A stretch of DNA of 64,000 nucleotides, from contig NZ_CP045508.1 of NCBI RefSeq assembly GCF_013376475.1, forward strand, positions 4,004,001 through 4,068,000, in the 5' to 3' direction. The translations under genes and the position numbers were made by a program. This document shows, in pieces, positions 10,370 to 18,195 of the stretch (positions are counted from its first letter, which is position 1; each line of letters begins with the position of its first letter). The DNA comes from Desulfolutivibrio sulfoxidireducens (lineage in GTDB: Bacteria > Desulfobacterota > Desulfovibrionia > Desulfovibrionales > Desulfovibrionaceae). The notes below the pieces were generated by a model, which did not search any database, was not told the origin of the DNA, and saw only the letters and a list, made by a program, of their open reading frames with translations.

Positions 10370-10401
10370 GATGTCGCCGTTGCCCACGAGACGTCAGGCG
10401 G

Positions 10402-11607
10402 TTATTTCCAGGCCCCGGTGTTCGTCAGCGTCCTGACCTGGCTCGTGGTCGACAGGGCGGGGCTGACGATGGTGGAGAGGATGGACAGGAACTTCTTGAG
10501 TTCCACTCCCGGTGCATTGGAGATGTACAGGACGTCGTTGTCCTTTATGGGAAAGGATTGCGCGGCGAAGAAGGTGGCCGGATCCATCAGGTTGACCGTG
10601 TAAATGACCGGAACGGTGTTTTCCGGGGTCACGATCTCCGGCCTTTTGGGCCACTGCATGGCGTCCACCGGCTCGAAACGGAAAAGAAAGACGCCCCGGG
10701 GATCGGCTTTGTTGTCGTCCGGGCCGCCGGCCCGGGCCAGGGCCTGGGCCAGGGTGATGCCGGTGGCCTCGAATTCGATCTCGGTATTGTGGCCCGTGGC
10801 CCCGAGGGCGGTGAAGCTGTTGGGCCGATACAGGACGGTTATGACATCGCCCGGCAGAAGATTGATGTTGTCGCGCCCGGAGGCGATGACCTCCTGAAGC
10901 GGCATGGAATAGACATTCCCGGCGCGAGTCAGTTGGATCATCAGTTTGTTGACCGCCTCGGTCGCGCCCTCGGCGGCGGCCAGGGCATCCAGAATGCGTT
11001 CGCATTTCGGCGTCAACGACACCACGCAACTGGTATCCACCTCGCCGACGATGGTCGCCGTCGAGGAGGTATTCTTGACCAGGCGCACCTGGACCTGCGG
11101 ATCATTGGCCCTGCCTTTCAGCCTGCTGCAAATCTCCGCCTCGATCTCCCGCAACGTGCGCCCGGTGACGTTGACCTGCCCGGCGAAGGGGACGGAGAGT
11201 TTGCCATCGCCGCCGATCTGCTGTTCCGGAAAACGCATGGGCGCGACCGCGTTTGGCGCCACCCCGAGATCCGACGTCGTATTGAAAAACAATGCGGCCG
11301 GAGGCGTCTCCCAGATGGTGACGTCCACGATGTCCCCAGGCCCGACATACTGGCCGCCTTTCGGGCATTCCGAGGCCAGGGAGGAGAAGTGAAAGGCTTT
11401 TTTGTTCTCCAGCAAACGGCGGGCCACATCCCCCGTGACCTCGATGACCATGATGCCGGAGGTGGTGTCCTTCGTCTCCGCGTTCAAGACCATCGCGCGC
11501 GAAGGTCCGCTTGAGGCGAGAAACGACGAGCAGCCGGACAACAGCAAGGACGCCGCGACCAGAAGCAGGACGTATCTATATTTCTTTCCCGGAACCTTGC
11601 CAGGCAT
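10402..11607 (-). CDS. Wza-like polysaccharide export lipoprotein
   Basis: A 401-residue outer-membrane lipoprotein. The signal peptide ends in a lipobox (LLLSGCSS, Cys about residue 25). It is followed by a polysaccharide-export domain (VGPGDIVDVTIWE near 90, GKLSVPFAGQVNVTGRTLREIE near 140) and SLBB-like repeats with LLPGDVITVLYRP near 270. The C-terminus ends in a hydrophobic stretch with LSTIVSPALS, which may be the membrane helix seen in Wza-type proteins. The start at 11607 has GAGGAG seven bases upstream; the longer frame adds 51 residues that would block lipidation. It heads the operon with the WcbI-like and methyltransferase genes. No Wzc or Wzx partner lies nearby. Confidence 0.87.
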   Translation of the reverse strand: MPGKVPGKKYRYVLLLVAASLLLSGCSSFLASSGPSRAMVLNAETKDTTSGIMVIEVTGDVARRLLENKKAFHFSSLASECPKGGQYVGPGDIVDVTIWETPPAALFFNTTSDLGVAPNAVAPMRFPEQQIGGDGKLSVPFAGQVNVTGRTLREIEAEICSRLKGRANDPQVQVRLVKNTSSTATIVGEVDTSCVVSLTPKCERILDALAAAEGATEAVNKLMIQLTRAGNVYSMPLQEVIASGRDNINLLPGDVITVLYRPNSFTALGATGHNTEIEFEATGITLAQALARAGGPDDNKADPRGVFLFRFEPVDAMQWPKRPEIVTPENTVPVIYTVNLMDPATFFAAQSFPIKDNDVLYISNAPGVELKKFLSILSTIVSPALSTTSQVRTLTNTGAWK

Positions 11608-12145
11608 TGGAGCCTCCTCAGAGGGGATGGGCGGAAACAGGCGCGCGCTCCGTGACGTCCTTCGCGAGAACCGCCCCCGCGACAGGGACGCGCGCGCCGG
11701 ATCATGCTTTTCACGATCTCCCGCCGCTTCGAGCCACGCGGGAGCGTTGTTCCACTCCATAAAAAATCCGTCAAGGCTTTTCCCGTATTCCAGGATCCAC
11801 GCAATGCGGCCTCATGTCCCCCACTTCGAGGAAAACATGGGCCCGCCTGTCCCGACCGGTACGGCCTTTTTTGGGCCATAGGCGCGTGTCCGCTGCCCCC
11901 GAAAAAACCGGGCACCCATCCCCGTAGGCGACAAATACCCGCATTCCCGCACCCCTGTCCAGTCCGGGATTCCCCATGCGGTCCGCGCCAAAGCCCGGGT
12001 CCTTGCGGACGGCGGCGGCCTGTCCGGCCCCGCCCCTGGTTTCGGAGCCCCCCTGTTGCAACGTCCGCCGGGAACGTGCACAATACGTTTCCCGGCGGCA
12101 TTCCCCGATCCAACGCCCGCCGGAATCACAACCACGGGAGCCATC
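11608..12145. other. 538-base divergent intergenic region
   Basis: Lies between the divergent Wza-like and SLOG genes. Open frames here are unsupported shadows with no homology. It should hold promoters for both directions; only one candidate, facing the SLOG gene, could be assigned. No repeat or RNA gene was recognised. Confidence 0.5.
12056..12084 (+). promoter_or_regulatory. Candidate sigma70 promoter of the SLOG gene
   Basis: TTGCAA at 12056-12061 and CACAAT at 12079-12084 with a 17-base spacer; each box matches consensus at four of six positions. The start codon is 61 bases further on. Confidence 0.35.
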
Positions 12146-12697
12146 ATGACAGACGCGTCCACCTACACCCTGTTCAGCGGCGGAGCCCAGGGCGCCGAGG
12201 CGGAGTTCGGACGCCAGGCCGAACGCTACGGCGTCCAGGAGGTCAACTACACCTTCGAGGGACACAAGATAGATCGCGCCCGGGGCCTTCGGGTCCTGAC
12301 CCTGGAGGAACTGGCGCGCAAGGACGTGAGCCTGAGCTACGTCTCCAAGCTTTTGAACCGAAACTTCAGCAACGGCCCCCAGATCCGCATGGTCCTTCGG
12401 ACCATCATGCATCAGGTGGATTCGGGGCTGGAGGTCTTTGTGGTGGGCGTCATCCACGAAGACGGCACGGTCAAGGGCGGCACGGGCTGGGGCGCGGAGT
12501 TCGCCAAGCTTTGCAACAAGCCGCTTTTCGTGTTCTGCCAGGAAAAGGCGCGATGGTTCGCCTACAAGGGCGTCAACCGCCAGCCCATCGAAAATCCGGT
12601 CATCACCCAGACCCATTTCACGGGCACCGGCACCCGCTTCCTGGAGGATTCCGGCCGCCAGGCCATCGCGGACCTGTTCGCCCGCTCCTTCGGCTAG
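12146..12697 (+). CDS. SLOG-like Rossmann-fold protein of unknown function
   Basis: A 183-residue soluble protein. The N-terminal FSGGAQGAEAEFG motif (about residues 10-22) and the later GGTGWGAEFAKL motif (about 111-122) are the two glycine-rich nucleotide-binding elements of the SLOG/LOG-like superfamily, which also includes YpsA-like and putative molybdenum-carrier proteins. The middle part (RVLTLEELARKDVSLSYVSKLLN) is basic and helical. It begins at an ATG with GGGAG upstream, alone between two signalling units, and is followed by a strong hairpin, so it is probably monocistronic. Ligand and role are unknown; SLOG proteins often bind nucleotide-derived signals. Confidence 0.65.
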   Translation: MTDASTYTLFSGGAQGAEAEFGRQAERYGVQEVNYTFEGHKIDRARGLRVLTLEELARKDVSLSYVSKLLNRNFSNGPQIRMVLRTIMHQVDSGLEVFVVGVIHEDGTVKGGTGWGAEFAKLCNKPLFVFCQEKARWFAYKGVNRQPIENPVITQTHFTGTGTRFLEDSGRQAIADLFARSFG

Positions 12698-12722
12698 AGC
12701 CGGCCACCTCCCGGCCTTTTCT

Positions 12723-12765
12723 CCAGCCCCCCGGACGGTGCGCCGCCCGGGGGGCTGGCGTCTTT
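12723..12765 (+). terminator. Strong hairpin after the SLOG gene
   Basis: Perfect 12-base arms CCAGCCCCCCGG and CCGGGGGGCTGG with a 12-base loop, followed by the T-rich CGTCTTTG. The stem is strong but the T tract is weak. Confidence 0.5.
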
Positions 12766-12860
12766 GAGCGGCCGCGGACATCCGGCCTATGCGGGACTTG
12801 TCCCGCCCCTCGCAAAAAGGCTATCCTGCCTTTTCGGACATATCCCCCCGGAGGCGAGGC

Positions 12861-14822
12861 ATGGCGAACATCCTGGTGGCCGACGACTCCACCGTGACCC
12901 GCGCCTGGCTGGAAAAACTCCTGCCGGCCATGGGCCACGCCGTGGCGGGCATGGCCCCCTGCGGCATGGAGGCCGTGCGCCTGGCCGCCGCGCTGCGCCC
13001 GGACCTGGTGCTCATGGACGTGTGCATGCCCGGGGAGATGGACGGGCTGTCGGCCGGGGACCGGATCGGCGCGACCCTGCGCATCCCCGTGGTGTACATG
13101 ACCGCCCACACCGACGAGGCCATCCTCGGGCGCATCATGGACGCCGCCCCACTGGGGTTCGTCATCAAACCCATCCAGGCCGCCCAACTGCGCCTGACCC
13201 TGGAAATCACCCTGCGCACCACGGCCGAGAAGGCCCTGGCCGAGGCCAACGCCCGCCTGGAGCGCCTGCTCCTCGAGGACCGGCTGCGTCGGGACCTGGA
13301 AAACGCCGACGCCGCCTCCCGGGCCAAGACCGAATTTCTGGCCAGGGTGAGCCATGAACTGCGCACACCCTTAAACAGCATCCTCGGCATGTGCGAGGTG
13401 CTGGCCGAGGCCGGCCTCGATCCGGCGCACCAGGGCTGCATCGAGACTATCGGCCAGTCCGGGGAGACGCTGCTTCGCCTGATCGACGATGTCCTGGACA
13501 TCTCGCGCCTGGATTCCGGACGGCTGCCCCTTCGGAACATGTCCTTTTCCCCCGAGGCCGCACTGCGGGAAACGGCCGCCGCGATCACCCCCATGGCCCA
13601 AAAAAAGGGCCTGCGCGTGCATGTCCGGGTGCAGCCGGGCCTGCCGGAGGCCATGCGCGGCGATCCCTCGGCCCTGCGCCGGGTGCTGGGCAACCTGGCC
13701 GACAATGCCGTGAAGTTCACGGACCGGGGCGAGGTGGAACTCATCGTGGAGCCCGCGCCGTCGGGGTCGAATGCAAACCGGCTCTTTTTCCGGGTCCGGG
13801 ATACCGGGGTCGGCATCGACCCCAAGGACCAGCGGACCGTTTTCGAGCCCTTCGCCCATCCCCCGGGCTCGAACCGCCCCCGGTCCGGAGCCGGGCTCGG
13901 CCTGGCCGTCGCCACCAGGCTGGCCGGGCTCATGGGCGGGGAGATCCTCCTGGAGAGCCGGCCCGGCCTTGGCAGCCTGTTCACCTTCACGGTCCCTCTG
14001 GAGCCCCTCGAAGAACCCTCGCCGGGCGTCCCCGTCCCGCCCCCGGAGGCCGCGGACAACGCGGGCGCGACGACCACGCCGTTTTCGGCTTCGCCCGCGG
14101 CGGCCGGGCCCGGCCCCGGCCCGCGACGGATCCTGGTGGCCGAGGACAACCAGGGCAACCGGGACGTCATCTCCCTGTACCTGGAGGGGTCGCCGTTTGC
14201 GACCGACATGGCCGCCGACGGGGCCGCGGCTGTGGCCCTGTTTCGCCCCGGGGCGTATGCGGCGGTGCTCATGGACATCGACATGCCGGTCATGGACGGA
14301 TTCACGGCCACAAGGGAAATGCGCCGCCTGGAAGCCGCGGCCGACGTCCCGCAAACCCCCATCATTGCCCTGACGGCCCATGACCTCCCCGAGTTCCGCA
14401 GGCTTATGATCGAGGCCGGATGCACGGATTTTCTGGTCAAACCCATCCGCAAGGCCCGGCTGCTGGAGGCCTTGCCGCACCCCGCCCCGGAGCAGCCCGC
14501 CGCGTTCATCGAGATCGCCGCCGGGCACGGCGAGCCGCCTCCCGAGGTCCTCCGGCTGTTGCCCGCCTTTTTTTCCATTCAAATCCGCAATCTGGACAAA
14601 ATGCGCCACGCCCTGGCCCGCAATGACCTGGACATCCTGCGGATCATGGGGCATGGGCTGCGCGGTTCGGCCCTGACCTACGGCATGGCGGCCATGGCCG
14701 AACTGGGTGTGGAGATCGAGAGAGCGGCCAAGGCCGGAGACACGGCGGTCATGGACGGCCTGCTCGACCGCCTGGGAGAAACCATCGCGCGGGAGGCCGA
14801 GCGGGACCGGACCTCGGTCTGA
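12861..14822 (+). CDS. Hybrid sensor histidine kinase REC-HK-REC-HPT
   Basis: A 653-residue cytoplasmic kinase. Domains in order: REC (about 1-120, phosphoacceptor D53, MDVCMPGEMDG), coiled coil, HisKA with H165 (ARVSHELRTPLNS), HATPase (N box DNAVKF near 290, G boxes DTGVGI and GAGLGLAVA), a second REC near 430-560 (MDIDMPVMDG), and a C-terminal HPT domain (MGHGLRGSALTYG near 600). It holds a complete internal phosphorelay from HK to REC2 to HPT, with REC1 as an input receiver. There are no membrane segments. The start at 12861 has GGAGG upstream. A single-domain REC gene follows 62 bases on and is the likely final acceptor. Confidence 0.93.
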   Translation: MANILVADDSTVTRAWLEKLLPAMGHAVAGMAPCGMEAVRLAAALRPDLVLMDVCMPGEMDGLSAGDRIGATLRIPVVYMTAHTDEAILGRIMDAAPLGFVIKPIQAAQLRLTLEITLRTTAEKALAEANARLERLLLEDRLRRDLENADAASRAKTEFLARVSHELRTPLNSILGMCEVLAEAGLDPAHQGCIETIGQSGETLLRLIDDVLDISRLDSGRLPLRNMSFSPEAALRETAAAITPMAQKKGLRVHVRVQPGLPEAMRGDPSALRRVLGNLADNAVKFTDRGEVELIVEPAPSGSNANRLFFRVRDTGVGIDPKDQRTVFEPFAHPPGSNRPRSGAGLGLAVATRLAGLMGGEILLESRPGLGSLFTFTVPLEPLEEPSPGVPVPPPEAADNAGATTTPFSASPAAAGPGPGPRRILVAEDNQGNRDVISLYLEGSPFATDMAADGAAAVALFRPGAYAAVLMDIDMPVMDGFTATREMRRLEAAADVPQTPIIALTAHDLPEFRRLMIEAGCTDFLVKPIRKARLLEALPHPAPEQPAAFIEIAAGHGEPPPEVLRLLPAFFSIQIRNLDKMRHALARNDLDILRIMGHGLRGSALTYGMAAMAELGVEIERAAKAGDTAVMDGLLDRLGETIAREAERDRTSV

Positions 14823-14884
14823 AGGCCGGCCCGGGCCGGTACTTTTCGCCGGGCCGGTTGCCATGCCGGAAATGAAGGGATATC

Positions 14885-15316
14885 ATGATAAAGAGGAAAT
14901 TGCCCGCTATGAAGTTTCTTTTCGTGGACGACGACGACAGCATCCTGCTTTTTCTGGAAGAATGCCTATCGCCCTACGCCTCGTGCGTGTCCGCGCAAAA
15001 CGGCACGGAGGCGGTTTCGGCCTTCGACCTGGCCATGCGCGAAGGCGCGCCGTTCACGGCCGTGTTCATGGACATCCTCATGCCGGACATGGACGGGAAC
15101 CGGGTGGTGCGGGAGTTGCGCCATCTGGAGGCCGTCCTGGGGATTTCCGAGGCGAACCGGTTCAAACTGGTGATGATTTCCGTGTGCACGGACACCAAAA
15201 ACGTCAGCGAGTCCTTTTTCGGCGGCATGGCCGACGCCTACATCCCCAAACCCCTTCGGGTGGACGTGCTTTTGCGGGAACTCAAAAGAACCGGTATCCT
15301 GCCCCAAACCTCCTGA
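14885..15316 (+). CDS. Single-domain response regulator
   Basis: A 143-residue receiver domain: DDDD acidic pocket near residues 16-19, phosphoacceptor in MDILMPDMDG near 62, switch region VMISVCTDTKN near 100-108, and the conserved lysine in YIPKPLRVD near 123. No output domain. Directly downstream of the hybrid kinase with AAGGGA before its ATG, it probably takes phosphate from that kinase's HPT domain. The internal ATG at 14909 is an alternative start, giving MKFLFVDDDD. Confidence 0.88.
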   Translation: MIKRKLPAMKFLFVDDDDSILLFLEECLSPYASCVSAQNGTEAVSAFDLAMREGAPFTAVFMDILMPDMDGNRVVRELRHLEAVLGISEANRFKLVMISVCTDTKNVSESFFGGMADAYIPKPLRVDVLLRELKRTGILPQTS

Positions 15317-15405
15317 GCGCGCCCTTAAGCCGTCGGTGCGAGACGCTAGGCCATTCCCGCGCCCGGATTTTCCCGCCGTAGCGTCTCTTGCGGACCGCGC
15401 CGCGT

Positions 15406-15618
15406 CTACAGCCGATCCAGGGGCATCCCCCCGAAGACCCGCTCGAAATCCTCGTCCATCACCTCCAGGAACTGAGACGGATTGAACTGCGCGCCGCAGA
15501 CCCCGCAGCGCAAAAAGGCCCGCCGTCAGTCCCTCTCGGCCAGAAGCGCCCCCCCGCAGCGGGGGCAGGACGCCTTGATGGCCACAGCCCTGGTGAAGCG
15601 TGCGGCGCCGAACGGCAT
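15406..15618 (-). CDS. Dual-CXXC small protein, probable selenoprotein (UGA at codon 31)
   Basis: A 70-residue product if the UGA at 15526-15528 is read as selenocysteine. The first half ends with SCPRCGGALLAERD; the frame then continues past UGA with RRAFLRCGVCGAQFNP, and ends with an acidic tail before TAG. The two CXXC pairs (C18/C21 and C38/C41) are split by the UGA, so normal termination would leave half a zinc-ribbon-like fold. A perfect AAGGAGG ribosome-binding site precedes the ATG, 17 bases after the HD-GYP stop. A SECIS-like hairpin begins 14 bases after UGA. I recall a family annotated as dual CXXC motif small (seleno)protein in desulfovibrios. Alternatively this is a pseudogene with one nonsense change. 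Confidence 0.7.
15491..15511 (-). promoter_or_regulatory. SECIS-like hairpin downstream of UGA
   Basis: Minus-strand arms GCGCTGC and GCGGCGC pair over all seven positions (one G-U) around the loop GGGGTCT. It starts 14 bases 3' of the UGA. Bacterial SECIS loops carry GGUC-type sequences bound by SelB. The loop also encodes the CGVC motif, so coincidence is possible. Confidence 0.5.
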
Positions 15619-15635
15619 GGCGTTTCCTCCTTGTG

Positions 15636-16628
15636 TCAGACGATGTTGGCCCCGCTTAAAACCATGACCAGGGTCTTGAAGATGTCCATGTCGAAGGCCC
15701 CGGGCATGTCGTCACGCATGACCCGAAGGGCCTCGAAGGGCGTGGCGGCCTCGGAGTAAGGGCGTTTGGTGGTCATGGCGTCGTAGACGTCGGCGGCGGA
15801 CAGGGCGCGCACGTGCAAGGGAATGTTCTCGCCGGATATCCCGCCGGGATAGCCCGAACCGTCCATGCGTTCGTGATGGAGCAGGATGCAGGCCGTCACC
15901 GCCGGACTTACGGGCATGCCGATGCAAAAGGCCACGCCCTTGACCGGATGGGTCTGGATCAAACGACGCTCCTCTTCCGTGAGCGGTCCGGGCTTTTGCA
16001 GCAGGTTCTTGTCTATGGCCATCTTTCCCAGATCGTGCAGCATGGCTCCCACCCCGGTCTCCACGATAAGGCTTTCGGGCGTCTTGAGGGCCTGGAGGAT
16101 GGAGGTGACGTACACGAAGACCTGGACGCTGTGGGAGTAGATGGAATAGTCGTGGGAGGCCAGGGAGGCGATCTGCCGCAGGGCCTCCTCCCTGGCCAGA
16201 AACGCCGTGGCCTTTTCCACGAAGCCGAGGATGCGCGAGTATTCCCGCTTGGTCATGCCCGTGGGCAGCTTATTGTCGAAGACGTCCTGGACGATGCCCG
16301 AGGCGGCGGTGCGCAGGACCTTGGAGCGCTCCTCCAGGGGGATGGCCTCGTCGCCCAGGATCTGGGGCAGGTGGCGCTCCACGTAGCTCTGATAGGACTG
16401 GCGCTGTTCGGCCTGGACGTACACCTCGGTCACGCCGTTGTCGTGGAGTTTTTTTCTGTGGCGCGCCGTGAACTGCTCGTCTTCCCCGGCGTACAGCACG
16501 TACCTCCCAGCCTGCTTGATAAAAACCTTGAACTTCCCCAGGGCCTTGGGAAAGATCATAAGCGGCGACACCGCGAAAAAATCGCGATTGTCGGATGGCC
16601 CCGAGGCCGACCCCGTCCCCTTTTTCAT
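15636..16628 (-). CDS. HD-GYP domain c-di-GMP phosphodiesterase
   Basis: A 330-residue cytosolic protein. The N-terminal 150 residues resemble the DUF3391-like region often found before HD-GYP. The catalytic domain follows, with HDLGKMAIDKNLL and its HD pair near 220, HPVKG near 255, HHERMDGSGYPGG near 285 (the GYP motif) and DVYDAMTTKRPY near 310. All metal ligands seem intact, so hydrolysis of c-di-GMP to GMP is expected. The start at 16628 has GGGA seven bases upstream; an ATG at 16640 is possible. The dual-CXXC gene follows in the same operon. Confidence 0.9.
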   Translation of the reverse strand: MKKGTGSASGPSDNRDFFAVSPLMIFPKALGKFKVFIKQAGRYVLYAGEDEQFTARHRKKLHDNGVTEVYVQAEQRQSYQSYVERHLPQILGDEAIPLEERSKVLRTAASGIVQDVFDNKLPTGMTKREYSRILGFVEKATAFLAREEALRQIASLASHDYSIYSHSVQVFVYVTSILQALKTPESLIVETGVGAMLHDLGKMAIDKNLLQKPGPLTEEERRLIQTHPVKGVAFCIGMPVSPAVTACILLHHERMDGSGYPGGISGENIPLHVRALSAADVYDAMTTKRPYSEAATPFEALRVMRDDMPGAFDMDIFKTLVMVLSGANIV

Positions 16629-16803
16629 GGAAAATCCCATCTGTGTCGTGTGCCGGCGGCCCGGCACGCGTATCGTATTCCCATCATGGCCAAGGGCTTT
16701 CCGTGGCGGCAAGCCGTCTCGCGCCTATGCGGCTTCCCCGGCCTGTCCGGGCCAAGGTGGGGCCGCGCCTGTCCAGGCGGCCGCCCCGCGTCGCGGGATC
16801 CGT

Positions 16804-17520
16804 TCATCCGTCCCCTTCCCGCCGCGCCCCGGGGCCGATGGCCACGAGTTCCACGAACCCCTCCGGGGCGCGTCTGGCCCGCAGGACGAAATCAAAGGCG
16901 TCCAGGGCCAGACACAAATCATAATCGGTCTCCGGCACGATGGCCGTTTCCCCGAAAAAGATCTCGGCGCTCGGGGTGTTGCGCAGAAATCCCCGGATGG
17001 CCTCCATGCTGTTGGGCACGTCCTCCAGTTCGTTTTTCAGGTACATGGCGCACAATTTGTCTTCCGGAGACGGGGTCTCTCCGGCCTGGCCCATGGCCAC
17101 CAGGGTGACCATCTCCGGCATTCTGGCCGAGAGATAGGCCGCCGTGGCCGAGAGATTGACAAACGACATGGCCAGGACCTCGTCGGCCGATTCCATGGCC
17201 GCCAGAACCCCCCGGGTCCCGGCGCTGGTGGCGTGGACCACGGTCTTGCCGGCCAGGTCCGTGTCCTTGATTTCCGAGGGGGAATTGCCGAAATCGAAGC
17301 CCTCGGGCCTGAGACAGCCGCGCTCGCCCATGAGCAGGAAGTCGGGATGGGTCTGTTTCAGGGCCAGGGCCTCCTCCACGCTTCCGGCCGGGACCAGGCG
17401 CGCCGCGCCGGCGGCAACGGCGTGGCAGGCCGTGGCGCCGGCCCGGAACACGTCGATGACCACGGCCGTGCCCTTGGCCCTGGCCGCGCCGGAGAGCAGG
17501 TTGGAGATGACGATATGCAT
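16804..17520 (-). CDS. 2-phosphosulfolactate phosphatase family protein (ComB-like)
   Basis: A 238-residue protein of the ComB family: VVIDVFRAGATACHAVAAGA near residues 19-38, the LLMGERGCLRPEGFDFGNSP active-site loop near 60-80, and TSAGTRGVL near 100. In methanogens ComB makes sulfolactate on the coenzyme M pathway; bacterial homologues are common but their substrate is rarely known, so the family name should not be taken as proof of coenzyme M synthesis. AGGAG lies eight bases before the ATG. It is apparently a single gene, divergent from the following region. Confidence 0.85.
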   Translation of the reverse strand: MHIVISNLLSGAARAKGTAVVIDVFRAGATACHAVAAGAARLVPAGSVEEALALKQTHPDFLLMGERGCLRPEGFDFGNSPSEIKDTDLAGKTVVHATSAGTRGVLAAMESADEVLAMSFVNLSATAAYLSARMPEMVTLVAMGQAGETPSPEDKLCAMYLKNELEDVPNSMEAIRGFLRNTPSAEIFFGETAIVPETDYDLCLALDAFDFVLRARRAPEGFVELVAIGPGARREGDG

Positions 17521-17736
17521 GAGGGTTCTCCTGGGTTAAACCGCCGGGTCGCCGGGTCGCGGAAAACCCGGCGGCGCAATGCCCCCGGCCGCGCGAAGAA
17601 ATGCCGTCGCCCGGGCGTGCGGCGCGTTCCCGATCCCCGCCCGGACCGGCCCTTGCTCCGGGGGGCGCAAGCCGGTATGTTCGGCGGACCGTGTCCCGGT
17701 CGCGCCGGGACAGACTTCCGCAAGGCGGCCCGGGCC

Positions 17737-17958
17737 ATGATCGATCCCCTGTCCCCGACCTTCGCGGCCGCCGGCCTTGTCGCGCCGCCGGAAAAGGCCG
17801 GGGGTTCCCTCCCCGCGGACCCCGCGGGGCGCCCCCGCCCGGGACAAAAAGACGTCCTGGCCGATGCGCGCGCCCTGGCCCGGGTGTCCTTTGCCTCGGC
17901 CTGGCGGGGAGCGCCCGGCGAGATCGCCTGGGGCCGGTTCGTGGACGCCAGGGCCTAG
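17737..17958 (+). CDS. Possible small hypothetical protein
   Basis: A 73-residue open frame with no recognised family. The C-terminal half (LADARALARVSFASAWRG then IAWGRFVDARA) looks more protein-like than the proline-rich N-terminus. The ribosome-binding site is poor and the start is uncertain. It lies alone between comB and proB. Codon bias is compatible with coding, but in such GC-rich DNA that is weak evidence; it may be a chance frame. Confidence 0.3.
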   Translation: MIDPLSPTFAAAGLVAPPEKAGGSLPADPAGRPRPGQKDVLADARALARVSFASAWRGAPGEIAWGRFVDARA

Positions 17959-18195
17959 GGGAGCCCGAAACCGTTTCGCAATGCATGCAAAATACGGGCA
18001 TACGCGAAAGGGGTGGACGAAAGGACCTTGTCTGAAAAATATATCCGCTATTCCGGCATGTTGCCTTGAGGGCGCGGTTGTGTACACGACGGACTGACCC
18101 GTTTCGCCCCGGATGCGCGGATACATTTGTTAGAAACGCAATACGACGCGCCGCCGCATCGCCCAAAGGATGCGGGCGCGAAGGTCGAGGGGCAC

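Noticed and set aside
15340-15387. Inverted repeat GAGACGCTA and TAGCGTCTC
   Set aside because: Nine pairs around a 30-base loop with no T run; possible by chance between convergent genes.
17536-18126. 196-residue minus-strand frame upstream of comB
   Set aside because: Arg/Gly/Pro-rich shadow sequence with no motif and no ribosome-binding site.
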